Assembly (NCBI GenBank): GCA_900320565.1
Contig: ONSR01000014.1
Span: 1-64,000, forward strand
Source: an uncultured Prevotellaceae bacterium
Lineage (GTDB): Bacteria; Bacteroidota; Bacteroidia; Bacteroidales; Bacteroidaceae
Reading direction: 5' to 3'
Length of the DNA: 64,000 nucleotides
The notes under the pieces are model-generated. The model was not told the origin of the DNA. It ran no database searches and was given only the letters and a program-made list of their open reading frames with translations. A program made the position numbers and the translations under genes. Of this stretch, positions 1 to 6,789 are shown piece by piece (positions within the stretch are counted from its first letter, which is position 1; every line of letters begins with the position of its first letter).

Positions 1-171
1 GTTGACGCCGACAAAAGCCAAGCGTATCAAACCATTTCGCATCCAGCCTGGCATCCAAGGCACAAAGCCCTTCAGCATCCGCGAGAACTGCCTGTCAGCG
101 AGAAGACTCTCGACGGCCTGCTTTACCTCACCCTCTCCGAAGGGGCGTATCTCGTCGAATTCATTGAACAT
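1..171 (-). CDS. Lysophospholipid acyltransferase-like protein, N-terminal part (runs off the left edge)
   Basis: An open frame on the minus strand starts at 171 and runs out of the window. The visible 57 residues begin MFNEFDEIRPFGEGEV, followed by an ALADRQF/MLKGF-type helix. This resembles the N-terminus of Bacteroidales 1-acyl-glycerol-3-phosphate acyltransferase-like proteins, which begin with an FDxIRPY motif. These enzymes acylate lysophosphatidate at the inner membrane. The catalytic HX4D motif would lie outside the window, so the call rests on the N-terminus and on the usual position next to ddl and rluD. The start is ambiguous: in-frame ATGs also occur upstream inside a heptamer repeat (162-196). 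Confidence 0.5.
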   Translation of the reverse strand, partial: MFNEFDEIRPFGEGEVKQAVESLLADRQFSRMLKGFVPWMPGWMRNGLIRLAFVGVN

Positions 172-196
172 TGAACATTGAACGTTAAACATTGAG
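162..196. repeat. Heptamer tandem repeat (TTCAATG on the minus strand), five units
   Basis: Five consecutive 7-bp units lie at 162, 169, 176, 183 and 190. Three are cattgaa; the last two are variants (cgttaaa, cattgag). On the minus strand the repeat supplies several ATG codons at the start of the acyltransferase frame. The same heptamer recurs at 27737-27764, at the start of the glycogen glycosyltransferase. Confidence 0.85.
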
Positions 197-225
197 GGCG
201 GTAACAAATTCTTCATTCTTAATTC

Positions 226-1212
226 TTAATTCTTCATTCCATCTTCTATGATGTCTGTCATCACGTCGCGAATGTCCAGACCTGCTGCACGAACTTGCTG
301 CGGGATGAAACTTGTTGTAGTCATGCCTGGTGTGGTGTTTATCTCGAGGAGGTTGATTTTCTCGCCTTCGGTGATGATGTAGTCGATGCGGATAATGCCG
401 TGGCATCCAAGCAAGTCGTAAATCATTGAGGTCAGTTTCGAGACGCGTTCTGCAAGGCGTTCACTGATGCGGGCAGGCGTTATCTCGTCGCTTTCGTTGT
501 TGTACTTGGCTGCGTAGTCGAAGAACTCGTTCTTGGAGACGACTTCGGTAATGGGGAAGACCACGCTCTTCTGCTTTGTCTTGTAGCAGCCGCAGGTCAG
601 TTCCGTGCCGCCCATAAAGGCTTCCACCATCACGTCTTCGCCTTCCTTCAAGGCAAGCTCGATTGCCGGACGAAGTTGCTCCTGAGTCTTCACCTTTGTC
701 GTACCGAAAGAAGAGCCGCCACGAGAAGGTTTCACGAAGCAAGGCAAACCGATGCGCGACACAATCTCCTCGTCTGTCACCTCCTTATCGTGACCAATTT
801 TGACGAGCAGGCTGTCCGCAACAGACACGCCGAACGCCCTCATGTAGTTGTTGAGCACGAACTTGTCGTAGGTCATTGCCTCCACGAGCACGCCGCAGGT
901 TGAGTAAGGCATCTTGATGAGGTCGAAGTAGCCTTGCAGTTCGCCGTTCTCGCCTGGTGCTCCGTGAATGGTGATGTAAGCGAAGTCGGGATGAACTTCC
1001 TTGCCTTCATACATGAAACTGAAGTCGTCTCTGTTGACTTTCGAGCGAGTTCCGTCGGGAAGCAAAGCCTCCCACTTACCTGCGTGAATCTCTACCTTAT
1101 ATATATTATAACGCGCGGGGTCGATAAACGAAGCGATGCCTTCAGCACTACGCATGCTTACATCATGCTCCGAACTGTCACCGCCACAAACTATTGCAAT
1201 TGTTTTCTTCAT
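226..1212 (-). CDS. ddl: D-alanine--D-alanine ligase
   Basis: This ATP-grasp enzyme joins two D-alanines for the peptidoglycan stem peptide in the cytoplasm. The 328-residue protein has the family's usual length. It opens with an IAIVCGGDSSEHDVS motif (the Ddl G-G-x-S-x-E-H/R signature). It continues with TIHGAPGENGELQGYFDL, a substrate-loop motif YSTCG, the ATP-grasp segment FVKPSRGGSSFG (about residues 160-171), and the metal-binding ending DYIITEGEKINLLEINTTPGMT. It follows rluD on the same strand, separated by about 140 bp that hold a long inverted repeat. The neighbours (rluD, PASTA protein) form a conserved Bacteroidales cell-envelope cluster. No lesion is visible. Confidence 0.95.
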   Translation of the reverse strand: MKKTIAIVCGGDSSEHDVSMRSAEGIASFIDPARYNIYKVEIHAGKWEALLPDGTRSKVNRDDFSFMYEGKEVHPDFAYITIHGAPGENGELQGYFDLIKMPYSTCGVLVEAMTYDKFVLNNYMRAFGVSVADSLLVKIGHDKEVTDEEIVSRIGLPCFVKPSRGGSSFGTTKVKTQEQLRPAIELALKEGEDVMVEAFMGGTELTCGCYKTKQKSVVFPITEVVSKNEFFDYAAKYNNESDEITPARISERLAERVSKLTSMIYDLLGCHGIIRIDYIITEGEKINLLEINTTPGMTTTSFIPQQVRAAGLDIRDVMTDIIEDGMKN

Positions 1213-1239
1213 ATAACAATTATTAATTTTCTTTTTAAC

Positions 1240-1317
1240 AACGGATTGAACGGATTATACGGATTTCCCCTTTCAGTATGATAGTGCAGTTCATCCGTGC
1301 AATCCGTGTAATCCGTT
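1240..1317. repeat. Inverted repeat with internal ~9-bp reiterations between rluD and ddl
   Basis: The left arm (1240-1264) carries three tandem copies of a cggatt-type unit. The right arm (1293-1317) is its near-perfect reverse complement with atccgt units. Together they could form a ~25-bp stem with a 28-nt loop. The element lies downstream of rluD and upstream of ddl, so it could terminate or modulate the operon. It is also a familiar kind of Bacteroidales intergenic repeat. Confidence 0.75.
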
Positions 1318-1355
1318 GTTTTATATAAATATAAACTATATGTTCGTCATTTGTC

Positions 1356-2438
1356 CTAGTTTCTGTTTTTAGTGTAAGTCCGCCACTTATTCAGCAAGGC
1401 TTCGAAGTCCTCGGGCAGTTCGCTGGAGAAGAACATCTCCTCGCCTGTCGTGGGGTGCTTGAAGCCGAGGGTCTTTGCGTGAAGTGCCTGACGAGGACAC
1501 AGAGCGAGACAGTTGTGAATGAACGCCTTGTAGGAAGCCGTCTGCTCGCCTCTGAGGATTTGGCAGCCTCCGTACCTCTCGTCGGCAAAGAGAGGATGTC
1601 CGATGTGCCGCATGTGTGCACGAATCTGATGCGTGCGGCCTGTCTCGAGGTGACACTCCACAAGCGTGACTGGCCCGAAGCGTTCCAAGACTCGATAATG
1701 CGTGATGGCAGGCTTTCCCACTTCTCCATCCATCGGATAAACATCCATCTGGAGGCGGTCCTTGGCGTGACGACCTATGTTGCCCGTAATGGTGCCTTCG
1801 TCATCTGCGAAAGGTCCCCAGACGAGGGCGTTGTACTCGCGCTTGGTGGTATGATAGAAGAACTGCTTGCACAGGTCTGTCTTTGCATCGGCAGTCTTGG
1901 CGATGACGAGCAAGCCGCTTGTGTCCTTGTCGATTCGATGCACAAGTCCTACGGTTGGGTCATTCGGGTCGAAGCCCTTATCGTCGCGAAGATGCCAGGC
2001 CAGAGCGTTGACGAGTGTGCCGCTGTAATTGCCGCAACCCGGATGCACGACGAGTCCTGCAGGCTTGTTGATGACGAGCAGGACATCATCCTCATAGACA
2101 ACGTCGAGCGGAATGTCCTCGGGAATGATTTCCCAGTCGCGCTTCGGATGGTCGAGGACAAGCGTGATGATGTCGCCAGCCTTTACCTTGTAGTTGCTCT
2201 TGATGGGCTTGTCGTTCGCACGGATGCTTCCTGCCTCGGCAGCTTTCTGAATGCGATTGCGACTCGTGCCAGGCATGTGATCCATGAGGAACTTATCCAC
2301 ACGGACAGGATTCTGGCCTTTGTCAACTTCTATGCGCCAATGCTCGAAGCCATCCTGCTGCCCTTCGCTTTCATCAGGCGAGAAAGAATCTTCCAGCAGC
2401 TCATCGTCGAGCAGTATGTCTTCCTCCAGCTCAGTCAT
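1356..2438 (-). CDS. rluD: Pseudouridine synthase, RluA/RluD family
   Basis: This enzyme isomerises uridines to pseudouridine in rRNA, probably 23S helix 69 by analogy with RluD. The 360-residue protein begins with an acidic extension (residues 1-35, rich in D/E/L). An S4 RNA-binding domain follows (about 40-105, VRVDKFLMDHMP..SRNRIQKAAEAGSI), and then the catalytic RluA domain. The catalytic motif HRIDKDTSGLLVIAK holds the essential Asp, and HLETGRTHQIRAHMRHIGHP completes the signature. It follows the PASTA gene by 8 bp on the same strand, suggesting co-transcription. Whether it is RluD or another RluA-family member cannot be settled from sequence alone. Confidence 0.9.
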   Translation of the reverse strand: MTELEEDILLDDELLEDSFSPDESEGQQDGFEHWRIEVDKGQNPVRVDKFLMDHMPGTSRNRIQKAAEAGSIRANDKPIKSNYKVKAGDIITLVLDHPKRDWEIIPEDIPLDVVYEDDVLLVINKPAGLVVHPGCGNYSGTLVNALAWHLRDDKGFDPNDPTVGLVHRIDKDTSGLLVIAKTADAKTDLCKQFFYHTTKREYNALVWGPFADDEGTITGNIGRHAKDRLQMDVYPMDGEVGKPAITHYRVLERFGPVTLVECHLETGRTHQIRAHMRHIGHPLFADERYGGCQILRGEQTASYKAFIHNCLALCPRQALHAKTLGFKHPTTGEEMFFSSELPEDFEALLNKWRTYTKNRN

Positions 2439-2446
2439 CTCTCTGT

Positions 2447-3097
2447 TTAGAAGATTTCCTCCTCGTAGCCATCCATCGGCTCTAATATTTCAGAGTCTAA
2501 AGAGTCACCAAACTCATCTACGCCGCTTCCGTAATCCGTATTACCGATGACGAGCGTTACAGGGGCATCACTCGGAACACGTTCGCCAGCATAGACCTCC
2601 CTGCCATTTACTTTCAGGGCAAGCACCCAGTCGGGGTCGCCAGGAACGAACTCCATCGGACCAATCTTGAAGCCGAGAGCCTTGAGACGAGCCTCTGCCT
2701 CACGACGAGAACAGTTGCCCGCGATGTCGGGAATCGTATTCATCGGCGTCTGCTTCTGATTGATGGTGAGGTAGATTTCCCTACCCGACTTCACTTTGCT
2801 GCCAGGAGCAGGCTTCTGCTCCAACACGATACCGGCAGGCTGGCTGCGCACATAAGCGGAGTCCACAACTACCGTCACGAGGTCGAGCTTCTCGAGCGCG
2901 TATTCTGCGTCACTAATCATCATGCCTTTCACCTCGGGCACATCCACGCTCTCTCCGTGCATCGTGTACTGCACCATCCACACCCAAAGCCCCACACAAA
3001 GCGCAATACCGACAAGCAGCATCGCCAAGAGGTTCCAACGGACATAAGAGCCGAAAAGCTTATTCTTGAATTCTTCTAGAGACATAGTCGTACTCAT
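2447..3097 (-). CDS. Membrane-anchored PASTA-domain protein
   Basis: The 216-residue protein has a short cytoplasmic tail, one membrane segment (about residues 17-37, WNLLAMLLVGIALCVGLWVWM), and two PASTA repeats: VDVPEVKGMMISDAEYALEK, and NTIPDIAGNCSRREAEARLKAL further on. PASTA domains are known to bind peptidoglycan or muropeptides, usually on Ser/Thr kinases or penicillin-binding proteins. Here there is no kinase or transpeptidase domain, so it is probably a small periplasmic cell-wall sensor or adaptor. The C-terminus is acidic. It heads the PASTA-rluD-ddl cluster and has a good -7 element just upstream. Confidence 0.85.
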   Translation of the reverse strand: MSTTMSLEEFKNKLFGSYVRWNLLAMLLVGIALCVGLWVWMVQYTMHGESVDVPEVKGMMISDAEYALEKLDLVTVVVDSAYVRSQPAGIVLEQKPAPGSKVKSGREIYLTINQKQTPMNTIPDIAGNCSRREAEARLKALGFKIGPMEFVPGDPDWVLALKVNGREVYAGERVPSDAPVTLVIGNTDYGSGVDEFGDSLDSEILEPMDGYEEEIF

Positions 3098-3114
3098 TTA
3101 TATAATTACGCGTG

Positions 3115-3122
3115 CAAAGATA
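3115..3122 (-). promoter_or_regulatory. -7 element for the PASTA-rluD-ddl operon
   Basis: TATCTTTG on the minus strand matches the Bacteroidota TAnnTTTG -7 consensus and lies 18 bp upstream of the PASTA start codon. Confidence 0.6.
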
Positions 3123-3135
3123 CTAATAAAAAAAG

Positions 3136-3165
3136 AAAAGAAGTAAAGTTTCCCTTACTTCTTTT
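3136..3165 (-). terminator. Intrinsic terminator of rpmH
   Basis: An 11-bp stem (3136-3146 with 3155-3165) has an 8-nt loop. On the minus strand it is followed by a T-rich run. It lies 22 bp after the rpmH stop codon and separates rpmH from the PASTA operon promoter. Confidence 0.7.
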
Positions 3166-3187
3166 CCCTTTTTGTTGAAAATCGTCT

Positions 3188-3343
3188 TTACTTGCCGTGT
3201 CTCTCGTCTGAAACGGTGAGCTTCTTGCGACCTTTAGCGCGACGGGAAGCCAATACGCGGCGACCGTTAGCAGTTGTCATTCTCTGACGGAAACCGTGCT
3301 TGTTGTTGCGGCGACGGTTGTGGGGTTGAAATGTTCTTTTCAT
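3188..3343 (-). CDS. rpmH: 50S ribosomal protein L34
   Basis: A 51-codon gene translates to [20 protein letters not shown], then [20 protein letters not shown] and a [12 protein letters not shown] tail. This is the full L34 signature, including MKRTFQP and GFRxRM. L34 is a small basic component of the large ribosomal subunit. It has its own promoter (3391-3421) and terminator, and it diverges from efp. It is single-copy here, and the length fits Bacteroidota L34. Confidence 0.97.
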   Translation of the reverse strand: MKRTFQPHNRRRNNKHGFRQRMTTANGRRVLASRRAKGRKKLTVSDERHGK

Positions 3344-3390
3344 ATCTATTTTAATGCTTAATTATTATGTGCACTTTACGATTCGGGGTG

Positions 3391-3421
3391 CAAAATTAAG
3401 CCTTTTTTTTCATTTACGCAA
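3391..3421 (-). promoter_or_regulatory. rpmH: rpmH promoter (-33/-7)
   Basis: On the minus strand TTGC (plus 3418-3421) is followed by a 19-nt spacer and TAATTTTG (plus 3391-3398). This is a near-ideal Bacteroidota promoter, 48 nt from the rpmH start. Confidence 0.75.
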
Positions 3422-3472
3422 GGATTACGCAACTTTTTCTTCCTTAATCTTTAATCTTTAATCTTTTTTTCA

Positions 3473-3480
3473 TACCTTTG
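3473..3480 (+). promoter_or_regulatory. efp: efp promoter -7 element
   Basis: TACCTTTG lies 44 bp upstream of the efp ATG. No clear -33 element is visible; the preceding bases are a short ttaatctttaatct reiteration. Confidence 0.6.
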
Positions 3481-3524
3481 CACCCACAAAATCACCATAA
3501 CGTATAATAAAAGAAGCTAATTTT

Positions 3525-4088
3525 ATGATTAACTCACAGGACATCAAGAAGGGCACCTGCATCCGCATGGACGGCAAGCTCTATTTCTGCATCGACTTCC
3601 TCCACCGCAAACCCGGTAAGGGCAACACCATCATGAACGTCACACTCAAGGACGTCGTGAACGGCGGCGTAATCGAGAAGCGTTTCAACATCGGCGAGCG
3701 ACTCGAAGACGTGCGCGTAGAGCGTCGCCCCTGCCAGTACCTCTACAAGGACGGCGACGACCTCGTATTCATGAACAACGAGACCTACGAGCAGATCACA
3801 ATCGCTCCCGACCAAGTGAACGGCGTGAAGTTCCTCAAGGAGAGCGAGAACGTGGAAGTAGTCGTTGACGCCAGCACCGAGACAGTGCTCTATGCCGACG
3901 TACCCGTCAAAGTGCATCTGCAAGTCACATGGACAGAGCCCGGCCTGAAGGGCGATACAGCCACCAACACCTTGAAGCCCGCTCGCGTAGAGACAGGCGC
4001 CGAGATTCGTGTGCCCCTCTTCATCGAGGAAGGCGAGATTGTCGAAGTCGATAGCCGCGACGGCAGCTACCTCGGCCGCGTGAAGTAA
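3525..4088 (+). CDS. efp: Translation elongation factor P
   Basis: EF-P enters the ribosomal E site and relieves stalling at polyproline stretches. The 187-residue protein has the three OB/KOW-like domains of the family. It starts with MINSQDIKKGTCIRMDGKLY. The acceptor loop reads HRKPGKGNT, in which the lysine of PGKG is the residue normally modified. The C-terminal EF-P signature is present (WTEPGLKGDTATNTLKPARV, then ETGAEIRVPLFIEEGE). No lysine-modifying EpmA/EpmB genes are nearby. It is monocistronic, with a promoter at 3473 and a strong hairpin at 4121. Confidence 0.97.
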   Translation: MINSQDIKKGTCIRMDGKLYFCIDFLHRKPGKGNTIMNVTLKDVVNGGVIEKRFNIGERLEDVRVERRPCQYLYKDGDDLVFMNNETYEQITIAPDQVNGVKFLKESENVEVVVDASTETVLYADVPVKVHLQVTWTEPGLKGDTATNTLKPARVETGAEIRVPLFIEEGEIVEVDSRDGSYLGRVK

Positions 4089-4120
4089 AGAGCGCCCTCC
4101 TCCTTAGGGATAAAAGACAT

Positions 4121-4160
4121 ATTAGCGACAGCCACTTGCATCAGAGTGACTGTCGCTAAT
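4121..4160 (+). terminator. Hairpin terminator of efp
   Basis: Arms 4121-4136 (attagcgacagccact) and 4145-4160 (agtgactgtcgctaat) pair over 16 positions with one mismatch and an 8-nt loop. A gtttt run follows. The hairpin lies 32 bp after the efp stop. Confidence 0.85.
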
Positions 4161-4198
4161 GTTTTGTCAGCATGTGTCAGAAGAAGAGATAGTACATC

Positions 4199-4330
4199 GT
4201 TCATGTAAGTAGAAAAAAAAGGACACGTCCCTATGGCAATAAGGACACGTCCCTATGGCAATAAGGACACGTCCCTGTGACGACAAGGACACGTCCCTAT
4301 TTGATGGCATACACATGTATCTGGGAAACA
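4199..4330. repeat. 22-bp periodic array A (about six units)
   Basis: Four clear units start at 4221, 4243, 4265 and 4287, each opening ggacacgtccct. Flanking diverged units in the same register start at 4199 (tcatgt core) and 4309 (acacat core). The ACGT-like core falls at 4203, 4225, 4247, 4269, 4291 and 4313, exactly every 22 bp. The array lies between the converging ends of efp and the lipoprotein gene. It has no unique spacers, so it is not a CRISPR. Confidence 0.9.
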
Positions 4331-4393
4331 ACGCTATAGCAATCCCCGGGAAAAACAGCAGAGGGACAAAAAAACCTCCCCCATTTGCTTTCT

Positions 4394-5092
4394 TTATTCA
4401 ATTTGGCCCGTTGCCATGTTTTCGTGTTTTATAAGTATTTCGCGACGTATAGAGGAGATTATCTTATCATGAGCTGCCGAAATTAAGCCTTCACCGTCAT
4501 GCTCAGACAACAGAAATCCTATATATCTAGCATACTGCCTATTGATTTCTCTTACAACTTTTCTACTTTTTCCCTCATTAGAGGCATTCCTTGCCTCTAT
4601 AAACTCACTATAAAGATCTTCAAATCTATTTACTTCTGTATATATCTCTACCTCGGCTTTCGCTATGGAAAAGAGTGTTGGGTTTTCATGAAAAGCATAG
4701 GGGTCTATGCCTGCCTTTGCGCTTTCCTCTACTATGCGCCAAAGTTCTCGTGTGTATTCTTGATATGTCTTTTCCAACCTATTCTTAGTCGCCTTTTCAG
4801 CTTCAGTCAAAGAATCTTCATCAGAAGTGCTAACTATAACATCTGGTAGGGCATCTATCTCATCCTCAACTTTCTTTGTTTGTTTGAGAAATAGGCTCAC
4901 ATCACTTATATTTTCTATATGTGTACTTTCCGCTATGCGTAGCAACTCGGTTCTGTAACGAAGTAATCTATCATCTCGTGACTCATAATCTTCTCCTGCC
5001 AGACGGCTTTTCCCACTGCAAGCACCAATTGCTATACAGCCCATAATCAACACAAGAAGTGTAATGACAAAGGAGAACAACTGTTTCTTCAT
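4394..5092 (-). CDS. Orphan coiled-coil lipoprotein
   Basis: I do not recognise a family. The likely start at 5092 gives 232 residues opening MKKQLFSFVITLLVLIMGCI, with a hydrophobic signal and a lipobox-like IGAC, so a lipoprotein is expected. The mature part is rich in E, K, R and I with long predicted helices (for example EIDALPDVIVSTSDEDSLTE, then KATKNRLEKTYQEYTRELWR), suggesting a helical or coiled-coil periplasmic protein. The open frame extends upstream to 5212, but that part lacks a signal and overlaps the candidate ncRNA region. The gene is visibly more AT-rich than its neighbours, which suggests acquisition. It has no partner genes. Confidence 0.7.
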   Translation of the reverse strand: MKKQLFSFVITLLVLIMGCIAIGACSGKSRLAGEDYESRDDRLLRYRTELLRIAESTHIENISDVSLFLKQTKKVEDEIDALPDVIVSTSDEDSLTEAEKATKNRLEKTYQEYTRELWRIVEESAKAGIDPYAFHENPTLFSIAKAEVEIYTEVNRFEDLYSEFIEARNASNEGKSRKVVREINRQYARYIGFLLSEHDGEGLISAAHDKIISSIRREILIKHENMATGQIE

Positions 5093-5159
5093 AACCAATG
5101 CCCTATATCCGTGTCGGGCACAACCTTTATTTGTTTTATTATATTGTTTCTCTTGGAAA

Positions 5160-5386
5160 TAAAAGAAGCGTGAACTTCCTTTATCTTCCCCGAGGCCGTG
5201 GAAATTGCCCAAACGTAGAGATAAGTTCAGCCCACGCTATGCGTGAGCATTCACCATATCTTTTCTTCTACGCTTATTCGTACTGGGCGCTGTCCTTTTA
5301 AAATTTTCCACGTTTCGGGGGACAAGAAGAGATAGCGAACGCTAATTCATTGCCAATATGTCTTTGGATCCACATTTAAGCGGAAT
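5160..5386 (-). ncRNA. Candidate structured ncRNA, long imperfect hairpin (6S-like)
   Basis: On the minus strand, a promoter at 5393-5425 is followed by nested complementary segments. In plus coordinates these are 5182-5186/5330-5334, 5188-5193/5315-5320, 5197-5204/5305-5312, 5207-5211/5284-5288, 5214-5218/5268-5272, 5219-5223/5257-5261, and an apical stem 5230-5237/5241-5248. Together they form one ~150-nt rod with asymmetric internal loops. The apical stem pairs better as minus-strand RNA, where a U-G wobble replaces an A-C mismatch. A short hairpin (5161-5168/5175-5182) with a U run ends the unit. Size and shape recall 6S RNA, but I see no conserved primary motif that proves it. Confidence 0.5.
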
Positions 5387-5392
5387 CCAATG

Positions 5393-5425
5393 CAAAAGTA
5401 ATCATTTTCCGTGAAACTCTTGCAA
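5393..5425 (-). promoter_or_regulatory. Promoter of the candidate ncRNA
   Basis: On the minus strand, TTGC is followed by a 21-nt spacer and TACTTTTG (plus 5393-5400). It points into the hairpin region and not towards any nearby start codon. The rest of 5426-5613 holds no gene I can support, only a small inverted repeat (ccaatg/cattgg near 5480-5500). Confidence 0.55.
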
Positions 5426-5613
5426 CCACCGCCCTGTTTTTGTTGAAAAAGGTGATAAAACGAGCCTTTTTTTACATTACCCAATGGTTTTTCATTGGTT
5501 ACTTCCGTTGACTTCGTCTTCTTCAGACGCGACTCAGCCATTAAAAAGCAGGCTTTTCATGGCATTCGCTGCTCCTTCAGTTCGGAAATGAAAAGAAAAA
5601 ATTTCTTTTTCAT

Positions 5614-5644
5614 TTTGTATTTCGCTCGCTTATTCGTAACTTTG
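5614..5644 (+). promoter_or_regulatory. Promoter of the RND efflux operon
   Basis: TTTG at 5614-5617, a 19-nt spacer, then TAACTTTG at 5637-5644 gives an excellent match to the Bacteroidota consensus. It lies about 25 bp upstream of the first gene, so the promoter appears intact although the genes downstream are damaged. Confidence 0.7.
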
Positions 5645-5669
5645 CGCCCGAATTTATATAATTATATAT

Positions 5670-6788
5670 ATGTATATGAAGATGAGTAATTGGGTACGTG
5701 TTTTGCCGATTTGCCCTTGCAGCGGAGGCTCGAAAAAGGACAAAAAGGACCAAATAAAGTACGAAATCCGAAAGGTGGAGGCCGAAACGAGGGTCTATAA
5801 CATCTACATTCCCGCTTCTCTCCACGGACTGAGCGAGGTGGAGGTCTTCCCGCAGGTGTCGGGCATCATCCGGCAGGTGAACTTCAAGGACGGCTTCAAA
5901 GTGAAGAAGGGTCAGCCCTTGTTCGTCATCGACCAGACGGAACACAAGCTGAATGTGCAGAACGCTCAGGCAAACCTGGCTGCTGCAAAGGCGCAGATGG
6001 AGACGACTAAACTCCAATACGAGTCGAACCAGAAGTTGGCTGCGAAGAAAATCATCAGCGACTACGTCCTCTCGTCGAGCATGAATGCCTATCACGTGGC
6101 TCAGGCCTCTGTCCAACAGGCTCAGGCTCAACTGGCAATGGCTCAGACCACTTTAAGTTATTGCACCGTGAGGTCGCCTATCACGGGCATCATCAAGGAG
6201 AACGGCTTCAAAATCGGCGAGGTGGCTGCCCTCTCGGACTTGCTCTGCACGGTAAGCGACGACAGCGAGATTCAGGCTTGGTTCTCCTACACGGAGAGTC
6301 AGTTGCTGGATTTGCTCGACCAATATGGCTTGAAACCCTCGTCGGAAGGTCTGAAGGACATCGACGGAAAGAGTGTCAGCGCCAAACTGCCCCGCCTGAA
6401 GCTGCAGCTGAAGAACGGTCAGGAATATGCGCACGAAGGCGTAGTGACGGAAATGGGCGGCATCGTGGACCGCAAGACGGGTACCGTCATTTGTAAGGCC
6501 ACCTTCCCCAATCCCGACTATGAGTTGCGCTCCGGCCTCTCTGCCACGCTGGTATTCCCCATTCAGATGAAAGAAGTGTTCCGCGTGCCGAAGACGGCTG
6601 CCGTACACCTGCAGGACCACCTGATGTTCTATCGCGTTTGCAAGGACGGAACCGTGGAAGGCGTCATCTGCGAGGCAATCCCCTCGAACAGCGGACAGAA
6701 CTATTACGTGAAGAGCGGCCTGCACAGCGGCGACGAAATCGTCATCAACGGTGTGCAGAACCTGTCGAACGGAATGAAAGTGAAGTGA
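5670..6788 (+). CDS. RND efflux periplasmic adaptor (membrane fusion protein)
   Basis: In an AcrA/MexA-type system this protein bridges the inner-membrane pump and the outer-membrane factor. The 372-residue protein has a barrel-sandwich/lipoyl half (VEVFPQVSGIIRQVNFKDGF, then KVKKGQPLFVID), a helical hairpin (about 95-160, rich in Q/A), the second lipoyl half (TLSYCTVRSPITGIIKENGF), then beta-barrel and proximal domains ending GDEIVINGVQNLSNGMKVK. The N-terminus is odd: MYMKMSNWVRVLPICPCSGG has almost no hydrophobic core before the putative lipobox cysteine, as if part of the signal peptide were deleted. It is first in a three-gene operon whose other two genes are broken. Confidence 0.85.
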   Translation: MYMKMSNWVRVLPICPCSGGSKKDKKDQIKYEIRKVEAETRVYNIYIPASLHGLSEVEVFPQVSGIIRQVNFKDGFKVKKGQPLFVIDQTEHKLNVQNAQANLAAAKAQMETTKLQYESNQKLAAKKIISDYVLSSSMNAYHVAQASVQQAQAQLAMAQTTLSYCTVRSPITGIIKENGFKIGEVAALSDLLCTVSDDSEIQAWFSYTESQLLDLLDQYGLKPSSEGLKDIDGKSVSAKLPRLKLQLKNGQEYAHEGVVTEMGGIVDRKTGTVICKATFPNPDYELRSGLSATLVFPIQMKEVFRVPKTAAVHLQDHLMFYRVCKDGTVEGVICEAIPSNSGQNYYVKSGLHSGDEIVINGVQNLSNGMKVK

Positions 6789-6789
6789 A

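Noticed and set aside
5347..5541. 64-residue minus-strand ORF
   Set aside because: No recognisable domain; it overlaps the ncRNA promoter and has no support as a gene.
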